DNA of 64,000 nt, taken from positions 29,828,467-29,892,466 of the forward strand of contig JAFMSR010000012.1 in NCBI GenBank assembly GCA_022818135.1, read 5' to 3'. Source of the stretch: Saxidomus purpurata (lineage: Eukaryota > Mollusca > Bivalvia > Venerida > Veneridae). Each line of letters opens with the position of its first letter. Positions within the stretch are counted from its first letter, which is position 1. This document shows positions 43,868 through 55,370 of the stretch, piece by piece. The position numbers and the translations under genes were made by a program. Below the pieces are notes generated by a model. That model did no database searches. It was not told where the DNA came from and worked only from the letters and a program-made list of their open reading frames with translations.

Positions 43868-45420
43868 CTACCAATTATGAATCCGTGTATAAGACTCTTA
43901 AGCGTTGTAAGGAGCAATTGAGTGCTCTTGATCAAGATTTTTGTCCAATAGCATTCGATATGGGTTTGCAGTAGAGATTATATAATCGTGACAAGGTCTT
44001 ATGAATATGGTGTGTGGCGTCATTCTTTTAGATCGGGAATGCACTTGCTTATGTGTGTATTTGCAGGTAAAGGGTACGTTTAAAGTGATCTTGGTCTCAA
44101 ATTGTGCTGCTCTCAGATTTTTTTGGTGTTTTCTAACGTAACAGCTGATCAAATTCTCATTGGTAAATATTTTAGAAGAGGCCACCGTGCTTTTTTATGA
44201 TTGATAGTGTTCTATAATTACGCTGTCTTCTCCATTTTCGAATCTGGTGTGCATCTTCTCTGACAATCCATCCCAGCTTGACCTAGACAATGCAACAGTC
44301 TTTAATGCCTTTGTTAGATGAGTTCAGTGCTCAAGGGCGGGACGCATCACCAACGTTTGCCTTTTGGGACAATTACCTTTATAACATTTAAACATCATTC
44401 AAATTATATCTAAATGCATCTAGGCATACCCTCTTTGATGTGTATGAAACAGTCGGTCTCTGTTTTTATCATTTTATCTTTGCATCAAGCAGAACAATAT
44501 ATGCATGAAAATGTGCTATTTTGTATTGAAAATACATAGACTACCTAATATTGTCCACAACAGTTACTTATGCAAGGTCAATTTAACTGATATATTACTG
44601 GTTTGAAGTAACTGGGAAAAAAACGTTAAAGCAAACGGCTTTATTGACAAGCCGTGATTTGGCCGAGTCTGTGACTGCAAAATTTCCCAATTGATTAAAA
44701 TAAGCAGATGATGTTGACCAAACAAGACCACATCATACAGAGTCATTTAGGCAATTTTAAAATGACCCCTATAGAGCCCTTTTCTTTGCTGGCACCCCTT
44801 GCAAGCTGGTGAATATTGCGACTGTAGTTCCTCTTCAAACAGAAAGTTCCCTTCTATATTGTAATATCAAAGGCAGTGCTAGTCTTGAAGGGTTTGTTGA
44901 AGTTGCTTTGTTGCTCCAAAAGACAAGATGGGAGCTGTTGGCAGATATTAAATTTATGCAAAAGGCAAACCCTAGGTCCATTGACATACCAATTAAGAGA
45001 TGTACATTCGTCTCCGGGCTATAAACTCTTTTGTTGTGTAGTAGAAAAGCAGTGTTTGCTGGTGATGGTTTGGGAGGCAATATATCTTCTTTTCCTAAAC
45101 TAACCGTTGTACAAGAAGAAGCAGATATTATAATGATATTGCATGCTAGGTCTGATCATTGCAAGACAACACTATAGTTTGCATATTAGCCCTGATACAG
45201 ATGTTATGGTGATGCTGATACACCATTTCAACTACATCAGCGCTAAAATGTGTATTTCCAGATAGGCAAACACTCCTATAAATACAGTGCTCTATGTCAC
45301 TTTACTTTGCATTTTTTCTTCCCTGACATCTGGGTAACTTGATTTTATTCTCCCTCAGTATTGTTTTGAGGGTTGTGACACAACATGCCTTTTCTTTGCA
45401 ATTTGCAAAAAAACAACGCA
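43868..45420 (+). pseudogene. decayed core protein of the fold-back element
   Basis: Several + strand pieces, broken by stops and frameshifts, follow in order the layout of a large uncharacterised protein family that is widespread in coral, fish and mollusc genomes. They include an N-terminal PTNYESVYKTLKRCKEQLSA then CPIAFDMG (family pattern: T-Y..L......-vvtFDqaiY), a GKYFRRGHRAF block, SPTFAFWDNYL then VYETVGLCFYHF, and a C-terminal VVQEEADIIMILHARSD (family pattern EEADTRM.LHA). I recall the family from genome annotations; its enzymatic role is unknown to me. No intact frame over 100 codons remains. Confidence 0.5.
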
Positions 45421-45699
45421 TGAGCTACTGACTGATGTTGTAGGCACATGCAAGGATATGTGCACTGCTGAGTGTGCATGTGAATCACTGCAACAGAGGC
45501 ATGCGGCTATGGGGCAAGCATAGACAGCCAGCTGTGTTGTTTTCATGCCATGAATAAAATTGGGATTTCCGCAACAATGGTAATATGTATTAAAATCAAT
45601 GATGGTCATTTCTTTTTGGAAGTTTTGCTATACTTTATACTCAAAAAGGCTGTAAAAATTGTATTTCTATAACCTGATACTGATTTGTAAATCGTAACA

Positions 45700-47284
45700 T
45701 TGAAATTTTGGTAGTACTTCATAATGAAAAATAGATACTTGTAACAATTATAACACTTACTGCAGAAACTATGTTTACACATGAATATTTTGTTGTATTA
45801 TAAATGCCATATGGACTAGCATTGCAAGTAGATAGCCTTCATTAACATGGTGGGTGGGGTAAATGTACATGTACTTTCATATAAAATGTATAATGGTTAG
45901 CTGTAGTTACATTGAGAATATCTCTTGATTACATGTACTTATTTTCCATAAGCTTACTGTGAACAGTCATTTAAGATACCATCACATGTATTAAAAATGT
46001 TTTTGAAAAATATTAAGTATCCCAACTATATGATATTACATGTATTTAAATTGTCTATAGTTGATGTTCTTTTTCACTCAAAGATAATTTGTTACATTCT
46101 TGTGCTGTATAACTGAGCGATATAGTAGTAGATAAAAATAAGTTGTTTATATTATAAATGATGCTTTATACGATATATAATACTTTTTATGAATTTTAGG
46201 TGATATTGACTTTGGAATGACATTGACCTTGACCTCCATTGCTAATCCAATTTAGTACAAAAGAGTCAAAGCAGAAGTTATAGAAAAAATGTTTGTTAAA
46301 CTGTTTCCTGATATATTTATAACAAAAACACTGTCGTATTGTATGTGGATTGTAGATGCAGCAAGCCAAAATGAAAGATTTTAGGACGGTGGGTGGGGTA
46401 ATTTCAATTATACTGTCATCATACAAACATTTCAGTTTACTAAATTGCTATCATATCAAGGGATTTAAACCTTTATCTATATTAAAGTGTAAAGATATGT
46501 GTTTAAACATCATTTCTACAATTTATTAGATTTGATAGTTGGTAAAAGCTTATATTTAGTCTCTTTTGACAATTTGACCTTGAAATTATCTTGACCTTGA
46601 CCTATGCTAATCCAGTTCAGTATCAAAGAGTCAAAACAGTAGTTTTAGAAAAAATGTTATTTGTTAAACTGTTTCCAGTAATATTTATAACAAATACGCT
46701 GTCGTATTGTATGTGGATTGTAGATGCAGCCAACGCAAATGAAAGATTTTAGGACGGTGGGTGGGGTAATTTCAATTATACTCATCCATATTAACATTTA
46801 TTTTTACAAAATTGCTTTCATTTCAATGGATATAACCCTATACTTATGTAAATGAGTAAAGATATGTGTTTTACAATCGTTTATACAAGTAATCAGATTT
46901 GATATTTGGTAGAAAGCTTATTTTTAGTGATTTTTTAGTATTTGACCTTGAAATGACATTGCCCTTGACCTTTGCGGGCCAAAACTTTTACATATATTTG
47001 TAGCCTTGATAGTGAGGTATTATGTTAAATAAACTATTTTAGATTTTAGCATTCCATGTATATTAAGATTATTATTTTAGAGTCAAATAGTTTACTATAC
47101 GTTTTTATTTTGGTGTTCAATTTGACCTTGACCTTAACCTTTTCCAACTTTCCACCAAAGGTCGGCAACTTTTATTTACTGTTCAATAAACTTCAATGCC
47201 TGCTAAACATTTTGGAATATAACTTGGCTTGTTACTTTTTAGTGCATACTGGACTCAAGTAGCAGTCAAAATGCTGCTCTACTA
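45700..47284 (-). repeat. right arm of the fold-back element
   Basis: Inverse of the left arm, with the same three-subunit structure read on the minus strand: 'atggtgggtggggtaa' at about 45847, 46387 and 46756, and GACCTTGACCT-type words at about 46228, 46593, 46965 and 47122. Confidence 0.85.
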
Positions 47285-47391
47285 TTATGTATATTTCTCT
47301 ACCCTTTTTTACACACACCTATTTCAGCTGGATTTTTACTATAAAAAATGCGCATAATTCCATTTTAAAGTGCAAATTTACTAGCTCAATA

Positions 47392-47450
47392 GCGACCAGT
47401 GCAGATCATGATCACAGGTGTGTAGTCAGATCATGATCTGTACTGGTCGC
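47392..47450. repeat. 59-base hairpin, 22-bp arms
   Basis: GCGACCAGTGCAGATCATGA-TC (47392-47413) pairs with the inverse at 47429-47450 with one mismatch and a 15-base loop. The arms contain GATCATGATC, itself a palindrome. It is probably the end or core of a small fold-back element. Confidence 0.88.
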
Positions 47451-47830
47451 AAGCAGGATAACGTTTAAACTATAGCTCTGAAACATTTGGAATGTGGAGG
47501 TGTGCTTCTGTAATACAGTTTTAACACTGTACCTTATTTAGCATGTACTACAACAGTTCACTCTGAAAACATATGACCTAGAGCCCGTAAATTCATGTAA
47601 CATAGAAGTACTAATCGGCATCTGAATGTGTCTATATGACCATTGACAAAGCAAAAGAAGACGGAATTTCAGATTTTATCATAAATAATACCTTACATTG
47701 ACCGGACATTATTATGCGCCAATATTGAACTGGCCCTCATGAATATTTTGTATGTGGTCGGTAATCTTCGGATAAAAATATAACAAGCGATCGATATAAA
47801 ATATCAATTTCGTAGTGTACCAGATATCGC

Positions 47831-47906
47831 ATTCCGCAATGGTGTAGCGGATAAGGCATTTGACTACCAATCCAGCGTATGCAGGTTCGAGTCTTGCTTG
47901 AATTTG
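47831..47906 (+). mobile_element. tRNA-derived SINE head
   Basis: Box A (ATGGTGTAGCGGATAAGGC) and box B (GGTTCGAGTC) are well preserved, and the T arm pairs (GCAGG/CTTGC), but the acceptor stem does not. Followed by T-rich sequence. Confidence 0.6.
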
Positions 47907-48298
47907 TGTATTACATGTACCTTTTTTTTAATCGTTTCATTGCATTAAATGTATTCAATATTGTCTTTGTTCAGCACGGGGTTTCAAGATTTTTAATGAC
48001 TATTTGAGCATTTTTTCTCCGTCGTCCTGCATACATTTGTATTTAGAACTCAAAATGCCGACGAGCAAATCATCTTGAAAAACAGATGAGACCTAAAGAT
48101 AAGATAGCCTCGGCTAATATACCGAAGAACTTCAAAGAAAATGCCATGAATATCAATAGTAAGTATAAGTACATGAAAAATAAAACACAGAAAACAAAGC
48201 AAACTTACCAACAATCACAGAATATATAAAAGCAAAAATGGTGCATAAGACAGTGTCACAAACTAAATAGAAATAGCCATTCTCTTAAAAAAATTATA

Positions 48299-48371
48299 TG
48301 TGCAGGATTCGAACCCATGAAACCTTGAATACAAGTAAGGCATCTTACCAATACGCCACTGTCTCTGCGGT
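48299..48371 (-). mobile_element. tRNA pseudogene or SINE head, minus strand
   Basis: The minus strand reads AGTGGCGTATTGGTAAGATG (box A region) and GGGTTCGAATCC (perfect box B), with a CCTT/AAGG anticodon stem. Acceptor ends do not pair, so not a functional tRNA. Confidence 0.5.
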
Positions 48372-49767
48372 GTGAAGTTCATTCGGTGAAATGTATTTGT
48401 TCGGTATGGTAATCAATTGAACGAAAACACACCCGAACATAACCGAAGATATTAGTGCCAGGTAAATATTGTCGCACAATACATAAATATGCATCTGCAA
48501 TTTTGTTTATGCCAGTTTCCACTAACGATACTGCAAAAAGAAATAGAAAGATAGGCAATGTTTTATTCTTTTTCATCAGTTTTCCGTGCACGTAGAGCGA
48601 TACATTCACATTGAAATACACTTGGAATGCATCATAAGAATAATTAAACCCTTCATTTCATGTTTACGTGAATTGCGCTTAAAAACAGCGGAAGTTACTT
48701 GTGTTCAGTACATATATGTTTCAAAATACGTGTAATATTTTCTATAATTTGATCATAGCTCAATACATGTAACACAAGGAAAACACGTGCAAAATTACCG
48801 TCAAACATTCTATTAACCGTTACACATTGTAGTATTTTGTTTGCTCTGGGTTCCGGGTGACCGAATCGGCCGTTTACGTGTGAAAAGATTGATCGTTATT
48901 TGGCGCAGTTGCCGAGAGATTGGTGAGGTAAGAGGTCAGAATTTTTTTTTAAGGAAAAGTGTCTGTCTGTCTATCTCTGAATCCTGCAATCGTGAGCGTT
49001 GGATATGTTAGTATAGTTACTAGGTATCATGCAAGTAAGAGTTACAACGGAACTATCCAGTCTATTGTTAAAAATGTAGTTTATAAACAGGTGAGAGCAG
49101 ATAAAATCATTAATCACAACATTTTCTAAAATAACTTTCAAGTTCTAGTAGCTGCACTAGCTAGTCCTATATAAAGGAAGACCCCGTATTACTTTTTTCC
49201 ATTTGCCAGGTCAAGAATTTACAATTTTTTACGTACCCTATAACTGATCTGGGACGAATATATACTTATTATTGCTCCAGAACTGATGTCAAGCGAAGTA
49301 ACTTCCAAAACATAAATAACTTGGCCTAAAAGTTTCAGCTATGCATTCCCAGTCACATGATTTTCATGATATTTAATTAAAATTTAGTTATCAGGTCTAG
49401 GAAAGAAAGTGAAATATATTTTTCTAAATTTACTGATAGTCTTTAAATCTAAAGATTGATTGATCTGTATTTTTTTAATAGATTTGGAATTGTTCATGTT
49501 TTCTTGCAAAAATCTTATATACATCTACAGAATGTCAAGAAGTTTTTTTTTTTTTATATTGTTTTGAAAACTAATTGAGAAAACAAGGTTGTTTCTATTT
49601 GTCCGTTTGTTTTGTTTATACTTGTTTCAATTATATTTTGGCTCAGTTTAGTTCTCTTTGTGTCACATATCTCTTTTCTCCATCTGTTTTCTTCCTTTCT
49701 TATGGAACCTATAGTCACAGTGGCTAAATAACACTGCTTGAATAACTAAGCAATGCTATTTATCTGT
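48372..49767. other. stretch with nothing firmly recognised
   Basis: A GC-richer patch at 48845-48935 ends in 'ttggtgag' followed by GTAAGAGG and could be an untranslated first exon, but there is no supporting evidence. The rest is AT-rich. Confidence 0.35.
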
Positions 49768-49771
49768 TTAA

Positions 49772-50094
49772 AGCTGCTCGCTCTCAGTTAATGTTAAAAA
49801 TATTTTTCACAAAAATTGAAATTCTTATTTATAAGTATAAAACTAATGGCTAGAATAAAAAATAAGTAAAAATCTAGGTACAATTTTGCAGAAATCGATT
49901 GAAAAGGTCGCTTACACGGCATTACTACACTATATTTTATATTGAAATTTCAAAAGCGTTTTTTTTAATTTAGAGATATATGTGATATGAATTTATACTG
50001 GAGCCTTTTTATATGACCATATATTCTAAAATTCGTTATTTACATACAGTTTGAAAAACTTAATTTTTTTACGAAAATCTGAGAGCGAGCAGCT
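49772..50094. mobile_element. TTAA-flanked MITE with AGCTGCTCGCTCTCAG ends
   Basis: A 323-bp element with perfect 16-bp inverted ends, AGCTGCTCGCTCTCAG (49772-49787) and CTGAGAGCGAGCAGCT (50079-50094). Both are flanked by TTAA (49768-49771, 50095-50098). No reading frame. Same target site and size as the MITEs at 15635 and 22547, but the terminal sequence is unrelated. Confidence 0.92.
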
Positions 50095-50098
50095 TTAA

Positions 50099-51240
50099 AG
50101 TGGAATTATGTACATTTTTATCAAGTAAAGATCCAGCTGAAATAGCTGTGTGTAAAAAGGGTAGAGGAAATAATAGCTTTTAACCCAATATACCAAACTC
50201 TTCCTGCTACCAGTATGAGAAAATAGTAACTTTCCAAATATTACTTTTCCTAGTTTGACTGGGACAGTCAGTTTAAGAAAGAAAAAAAACAACTGCATGC
50301 AGGGGTTACTTCCCTTGCACTGCTGAAATCTCTACCAATAACACAAGGGAGATCACTGCCGACAAAAGGAACTATTATTTTATTGGTCAAATTTTTTTAT
50401 TTCTAAAGCACCAACTTCAAATACTAATGACAATATAAAAAAAACAATCATACTGTCCATCACTATTTTGATTTATGGACCAATTATTTCCATTATATTT
50501 ATATACTGTCCTCATTGCTGTATTTATGTACTACATTACATAATGTATTTCCATAGCAACCACTTATTCTTTCACATTTGAAACTCGAAAGTGTAAAAGT
50601 TAAGGTACAGTTCATCAAAATGAGGATTTATTGAAAAGCTGAGAAATGACACCAAAATTGAAACATGTGTAATACTTGTTGACAAATAATGTGCTATCAG
50701 GTGAAGTTTCATGAAAAAATACCTTCGCATGAATATGTAACATTGCACTTTTTAATATTTTAAAAATTAATGCTGACGCAAAACAGCTTTTCTCTCAACA
50801 TAATGCAAGTTTGTTTGCTTGTAGATGTACTTTTTGGGTCCACTGGCCTTGTTCCAGCTATAAAACGCTACCTTGATAAGCTTTAATATGTACCTTTCAT
50901 ATTACTTGAAATGTTTTCAAACCAGCAAGGATTTTAGAAACCATCAGTTTGAGTCAGAACAATGCAAATTTATAATTGGAACTACCACATAGCCACTGGC
51001 AAAATACTACTTTGTTGCGCTCTAAAATACATCCTTCGGAACAATTGCATGATTATACAATTATTGTACAAAAATTAATAAGACAGTAATATTTTCACCA
51101 AAAGCCAATACTAATTATGATAAAAAATGACAATTACTTCCCCCTATTTTTGTATCTAAGTATATTCATGTTCTATGTATTAGTTATGCAGTACTGGGGG
51201 ACATTTTATTTTTTACCACCTTGTTATAGAACTGTTTTTT
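50099..51240. other. stretch with nothing recognised
   Basis: AT-rich; short minus-strand frames are lysine/phenylalanine-rich and not convincing. Confidence 0.4.
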
Positions 51241-51310
51241 ATATGTTCGAAGGGACATATTGTGGGAATTAATACCCGTGGTGGGCGGGTGGGTTGATGG
51301 GCGGGCGTAA
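51241..51310 (+). mobile_element. ATATGTTCGAAGGGACATAT repeat head
   Basis: The head ATATGTtcgaagggACATAT forms a hairpin and is followed by a G-rich tract with 'ggtgggcgggtgggttg'. It matches the head design of other families here (hairpin with a CGAAGG loop, then a G/C-skewed simple tract). Confidence 0.6.
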
Positions 51311-51676
51311 ATTTGTTTATGTTTCCCAGATAGCAGTGTGTAGGAATAGATAGCCACCCACTTACTTCCTGGTGTTTTGACATTTATAGGTCAGATGCAG
51401 ATTATGATAAATTAAATCCTCGCCTAGATTATCTTCACATGTGACCGTGGTCAGTTCTGCATCATATTATGCAATCTTTGCTAGCAAGCGCGCAGCATCC
51501 CAGTTCTGGACCAATTGTAAGGCTTGATTAACTTGTAATTTAACGTGATCGACCTTAAGGGTTCGTGGGGTTTTAGCTACGGTAATTCAAGAAAGCGCCC
51601 ACACTGAGAAAATACATTTTGCCTATTTCATTTCAAATTACTTGAAGTTCTGTTATCACTTTGTGAAAAGTGTATA

Positions 51677-52126
51677 ATGAAATCTCCTAAAATGTACATT
51701 TCACAATTTAAGTTCATTTTATCTAGTATTATTGTTTCAAAGATGTCGATCCATATTTGCCTTGCACTTGGTGGGCAATATAAAAAATATGTTAGTAAAG
51801 ATTTTGTGTTAGGAATTTATGATGATATTTCGATGCATATAGATTCAATGTTTTCATTTTCCAAGTCAAAACGGCATTTGAAGAGAAATAAACTAGAATT
51901 ACAGATAACACCTCATACTAAATACATGGCAACATCATACACAAATTATAGCAAAAATATATGGAATGACATTCCTTTAAATATACATACTTCAAAATCT
52001 TTTAAAATGTTTAAAAATAACATGGCACTTATTTTGGTCAAAATTAAATGTTTGATCATTTCATCTTGTTTCAAACAAAGGGTTCTGCAACATAAAGACT
52101 CTTCCAAAGATGTTTTTCCATTTTAA
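51677..52126 (+). pseudogene. possible LINE C-terminal fragment
   Basis: A 149-codon open frame. Its second half (NIWNDIPLNIHTSKSFKMFK) has the W-N-P-x-x-I...S-F-K pattern that ends many non-LTR retrotransposon proteins. The first half is low in identity to anything I know. No catalytic motif is included. It could be a 3' truncated-in-5' LINE copy of the usual kind. Confidence 0.4.
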
Positions 52127-52342
52127 TAGTTGTCCATAAAGAGATTGGTTAGTTTTTCAGACTCTATTATATACTTGAAATGTTTTTCAGGAGTTGCATA
52201 GACAGATTTGTTCATGATCATTTGAAATATAGTTAAAACAAACAGCACTTTAACTATTATCCCTTTGTATTGCACTGAAGCAGTTTTAACTACATTTATT
52301 CATGAAATCTAACTTTACATCACAATAACATACATTAAGAAG

Positions 52343-52505
52343 GGAAGCAATGGTGTAGAGGTTTAGGTGTCTGCCACTCATCCTGGAGGTTGCCGGTTCA
52401 AGCCCCACCAAGGTCAAAACTGTACCTCCTCATATGACACCAGTACTGGTTTTTCCAGGAAGCGGACTTGAGAGTGACTGGATAAGCTTTCTTCACAATT
52501 AAAAA
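52343..52505 (+). mobile_element. SINE, copy 1 of a two-copy family
   Basis: tRNA head with box A (AATGGTGTAGAGGTTTAGGTG) trimmed at both ends and box B (CCGGTTCAAGCCC). The body contains 'tttttccaggaagcggactt', 'gagagtgactggataagctt' and 'tcttcacaatt'. The body matches the copy at 58282-58440. Confidence 0.8.
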
Positions 52506-52810
52506 TAGAAAAATGGTTTCTGTTCAATAACTACAGTTTTAAGTGACCAATTACAATGAAACTTGGTGTGTATGTAGCTTGCATTGAGAGAAGCTTACGC
52601 ACAATACCTATGTGCGTATACATTGCCAGCAAAGATCAAAAACTTGAATGTCACGAAAATGCATTAAAAATGAAAGGATGAAGGGGGTGAGGGTCAAAAG
52701 CAATAGATCGGGATCGTACCTGTTTGTTCTAGCAGAAAAGGCCAAAATCTTTAAAATGCTCAAATTTTCCTCGCTAAGTGCTCAAGTAGAATGATATGGA
52801 ACTTCTTTTT

Positions 52811-53725
52811 AGCTCGACAATTCGAAGAATAAGGAGGCTATTGCATTCGCATCGGCGTCGGTGTTGGCATTGGCGTCTGGCATTTTTTAAAAAGTCTAAT
52901 ATCTTGAATACTATCAAAGGTATTGACTTCAAACTCAAACTGTATGTTTGCCTCCTGAGGAACCCCATTTGTTGACAGATGCTTTTTTTTTTTTGGATTT
53001 TTTTTTAAATTTTTATAAAGTAATATCGAACTATCATGCGGTTGACTGTGTTAAACTCAAAGTATGTGTCTACCATCAACATCTTCACCTGAGGAAACAA
53101 TCCCCAATCACTCTGTTTTGACTTTTGACAGATTTATGCCCCTTTTTAACTTTTTTTTAAAGTCAAATATCTTTAATACTTTCTAAAGGTATTGATTAAT
53201 AATGTGCATCAACATTTACACCAGAGGAACAATCCCCATAACTCGTTTTGATTTTTGACAGTTTTTGCCCCTTTTAAAAATTTTTGTTAAGATTTTATAA
53301 AGTCAAATATCTTGAATACTATCAACGGTATTGACTTGAAACTCAAAGTATGTGTCTACCATCAACATCTTCACCTGATGAAACAATCCCCAATCACTCT
53401 GTTTTGACTTTTGACAGATTTATGCCCCCTTTTAACTTACATTAGGGGGGGTGGAATTTTTAGTTAAAGATTTTTTGTAAAGTCAAATATCTTTAATACT
53501 ATCAAAGGTATTGACTTAAAATTCAAAAAATATGTTTGCCATCAACATTTACACCAGAGGAAACAATCCCCATAGATATCATATAGGCTTTATATAGGAA
53601 AAACTTTAAAAATCTTCTTCTCTGAAACCACAAGGCCTAGAGCTTAGATATTTGGCATGTAGCATTGGCTAGTGGACCTCTAGCAAGATTGTTCAAATAA
53701 TGACCCCCGGATCAAATTGACCCCG
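52811..53725 (+). mobile_element. AGCTCGAC-headed element with four tandem units
   Basis: Head 'ttttagctcgacaattcgaa' then a GCATCGGCGTCGGTGTTGGC tract, then units built around 'aaagtcaaatatcttgaata', 'aaaggtattgacttcaaact' and 'catcaacat-tacacc-gagg' near 52890, 53160, 53299 and 53479. The last 130 bases (from 53582) are an internal piece of the AGCTCACC group ('aaaccacaaggcctagagct'). Confidence 0.75.
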
Positions 53726-53994
53726 CCGGAATCTCCGGAAGCTCTGAGGTTTTAGCAATGTCTGGGTGGGGGCTTCTGGAGAGTTTGTATAAGGGCTATG
53801 TTTTATAAATTAACACAGTTTTCACATGACACAGACTAGGCGAAAGAACTTTTCAAAGTTTGACAGTTTTTTTATTTCATTTCATATCAACTTTTGTTTC
53901 GTTTACAATAGATACATATGTTCTTACGTTCTTTGGAAACGCATCTAAATCATTCAGACATTGCTAAAACCTCAGAGCTTCCGGAGATTCCGGC
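53725..53994. mobile_element. 270-bp element with perfect 40-bp inverted ends
   Basis: Left arm 53725-53764 (GCCGGAATCTCCGGAAGCTC...) is the exact inverse of 53955-53994, matching at all 40 positions read. The centre is AT-rich and unrelated. No target duplication is obvious (flanks ...gacccc and ccactgg...). The perfect arms suggest recent mobility or conversion. Confidence 0.92.
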
Positions 53995-54632
53995 CCACTG
54001 GCCCCCAGCATAATCTGTGCGTACATTACAAGTACTTCTAGGTATGCCCCTGTATTAATAGAATGTGTAATAGAATGTGTAATAGAATGCATCATTCCCT
54101 ACATCAAGCAGATTATATTCTTGAAACATAGATTTTATTTTCTTGAAACATACATTATGTGTTCTATAAATGTAAACTGATAAATATAATTTCAAAGAAG
54201 AACTTACGGCAAAAAATGCCTCATTTTACCACAATCAATATAGAGACTTTCTGTGATAAATCGCATCCACCCATTAATTGTACAACAACAACTCTACATA
54301 GATTATTGCTGCAGTATATTTAAAACTGCTGATTTTATTGATAATGACTGGAAATGCATAGCTGAAACTTTTAGGTTAAGTTATAATACTTCAAAAGATT
54401 CTATTGTTTATGTTTTGGAGGTTATTTAGTTTGACATCAGTGATAGGGAATGTCCCTTTCATTGTTAGTTTATTTTATTTTCTGTTGAAGAAATATATAT
54501 TTCTCTTTATTTAAAAGAACGGTAAATGATATTCTTATTGAATTTATACAGTTTTAAGCACTTATTTACTTTCAACTCTGAAAAATCTATTCAGTGTGAT
54601 TTCATCTTGTCATTTTATTTTTCTTGTTATAC

Positions 54633-55025
54633 CCCCGAAACGAAGTTTAGTGGGGTATATTTACCTGTTGGTTGGTCGGTCGGTTGGTCGGTCGCATTTT
54701 CCTTGAGCATTACTTGAAAACTACTCGTTGGAATTCAATATTACTTCATACAATGGTTAGGCACATTGAGAGGAATTGCATTGCACAAGAACCATAACTC
54801 CATCTTGACTCATTACAGAGTAATTGCCCTTTATTACTTTTCCTTGTCCAGAGCATAACTTGAAAGCTTCTGGTTGGAATTCAATACAACTTCAAACAAT
54901 GGTCAAGTATATATAAAGTGCAGTGCATAGAAACCATAACTCTATCTTGACTCATTTCATAGTTACTGCCCTTTGTTACTTTTCCTTGTCTGGAGCATAA
55001 CTTGAAAACTACTGGTTTTAATTGA
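54633..55025 (+). mobile_element. TACCCCCGAAACG-headed element with tandem units
   Basis: The head TATACCCC...GGGGTATA (54632-54660) is a hairpin. It is followed by a GGTTGGTCGGTCGGTTGGTC tract, then two and a half units of about 150 bp with 'gagcataacttgaaaactac' and 'tggttggaattcaatacaac'. A fragment of the same body lies at 58945-59140. Confidence 0.75.
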
Positions 55026-55217
55026 TAGGTGATAGGTCTAGTTCAAATTGTTTAGATTTATAACCAGAATCCAGAATATATGTAAATATATGTTTGTGTG
55101 TATTTATGGAAGACCACAATGAGATTGTCATATATGTACAATACAGTATTTATAAATGTCTATTTGTATACATGTAACCTTCTTGAAATAAAGATTTCAA
55201 TATTATTATTTTTACAG

Positions 55218-55317
55218 TGCTTACCAAGAGAGTACAAGAGAGTACTAGAGAGTACAAGAGAGTACAAGAGAGTACAAGAGAGAGTACAAGAGAGTACAAG
55301 AGAGTACAAGATTGCAA
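55218..55317 (+). repeat. AGAGTACAAG decamer repeat in the 5' part of the hidden gene's first exon
   Basis: About nine tandem copies of AGAGTACAAG after a plausible acceptor ('tttttacag' ending 55217). In the frame of the downstream ATG there is a stop at 55246-55248, so this part is probably untranslated. Confidence 0.7.
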
Positions 55318-55323
55318 GAGATC

Positions 55324-55370
55324 ATGGAGCACATCAAGAATATGTACAACATAGTGAGGAGATTGCTTAG
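55324..55370 (+). CDS. hidden gene, first coding exon
   Basis: Starts at an ATG in good context and ends at GCTTAG|GTATGT. It encodes MEHIKNMYNIVRRLL plus two bases of Arg. The frame is open upstream to the stop at 55246-55248. Confidence 0.5.

Larger units (their letters stand above)
41506..47284. mobile_element. 5.8-kb fold-back transposon with composite inverted arms
   Basis: The outer ends TAGTAGAGCAGCA (41506-) and the inverse TGCTGCTCTACTA (ending 47284) are flanked by TTA on both sides (41503-41505 and 47285-47287), a possible 3-bp target duplication. The inverted arms run to about 43100 on the left and 45700 on the right, about 1.6 kb each, with estimated identity of 80-85 percent. 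Each arm is built of three tandem subunits of about 360 bp, each containing an AAGGTCA-rich block and a 'ttaccccacccaccat' block. The core (43100-45700) has a decayed + strand open reading frame. The design resembles fold-back/Galileo or long-TIR elements, but the core protein is not one I can name. Confidence 0.82.

Noticed and set aside
48845..48935. Possible untranslated first exon of the hidden gene
   Set aside because: Only a GC-richer patch and a GTAAGAGG donor word; nothing connects it to 55218.
55098..55370. 90-codon frame through the AGAGTACAAG repeat
   Set aside because: It ends in a TAG exactly at the splice donor; the frame that continues through four later exons starts at the ATG at 55324 in another frame.
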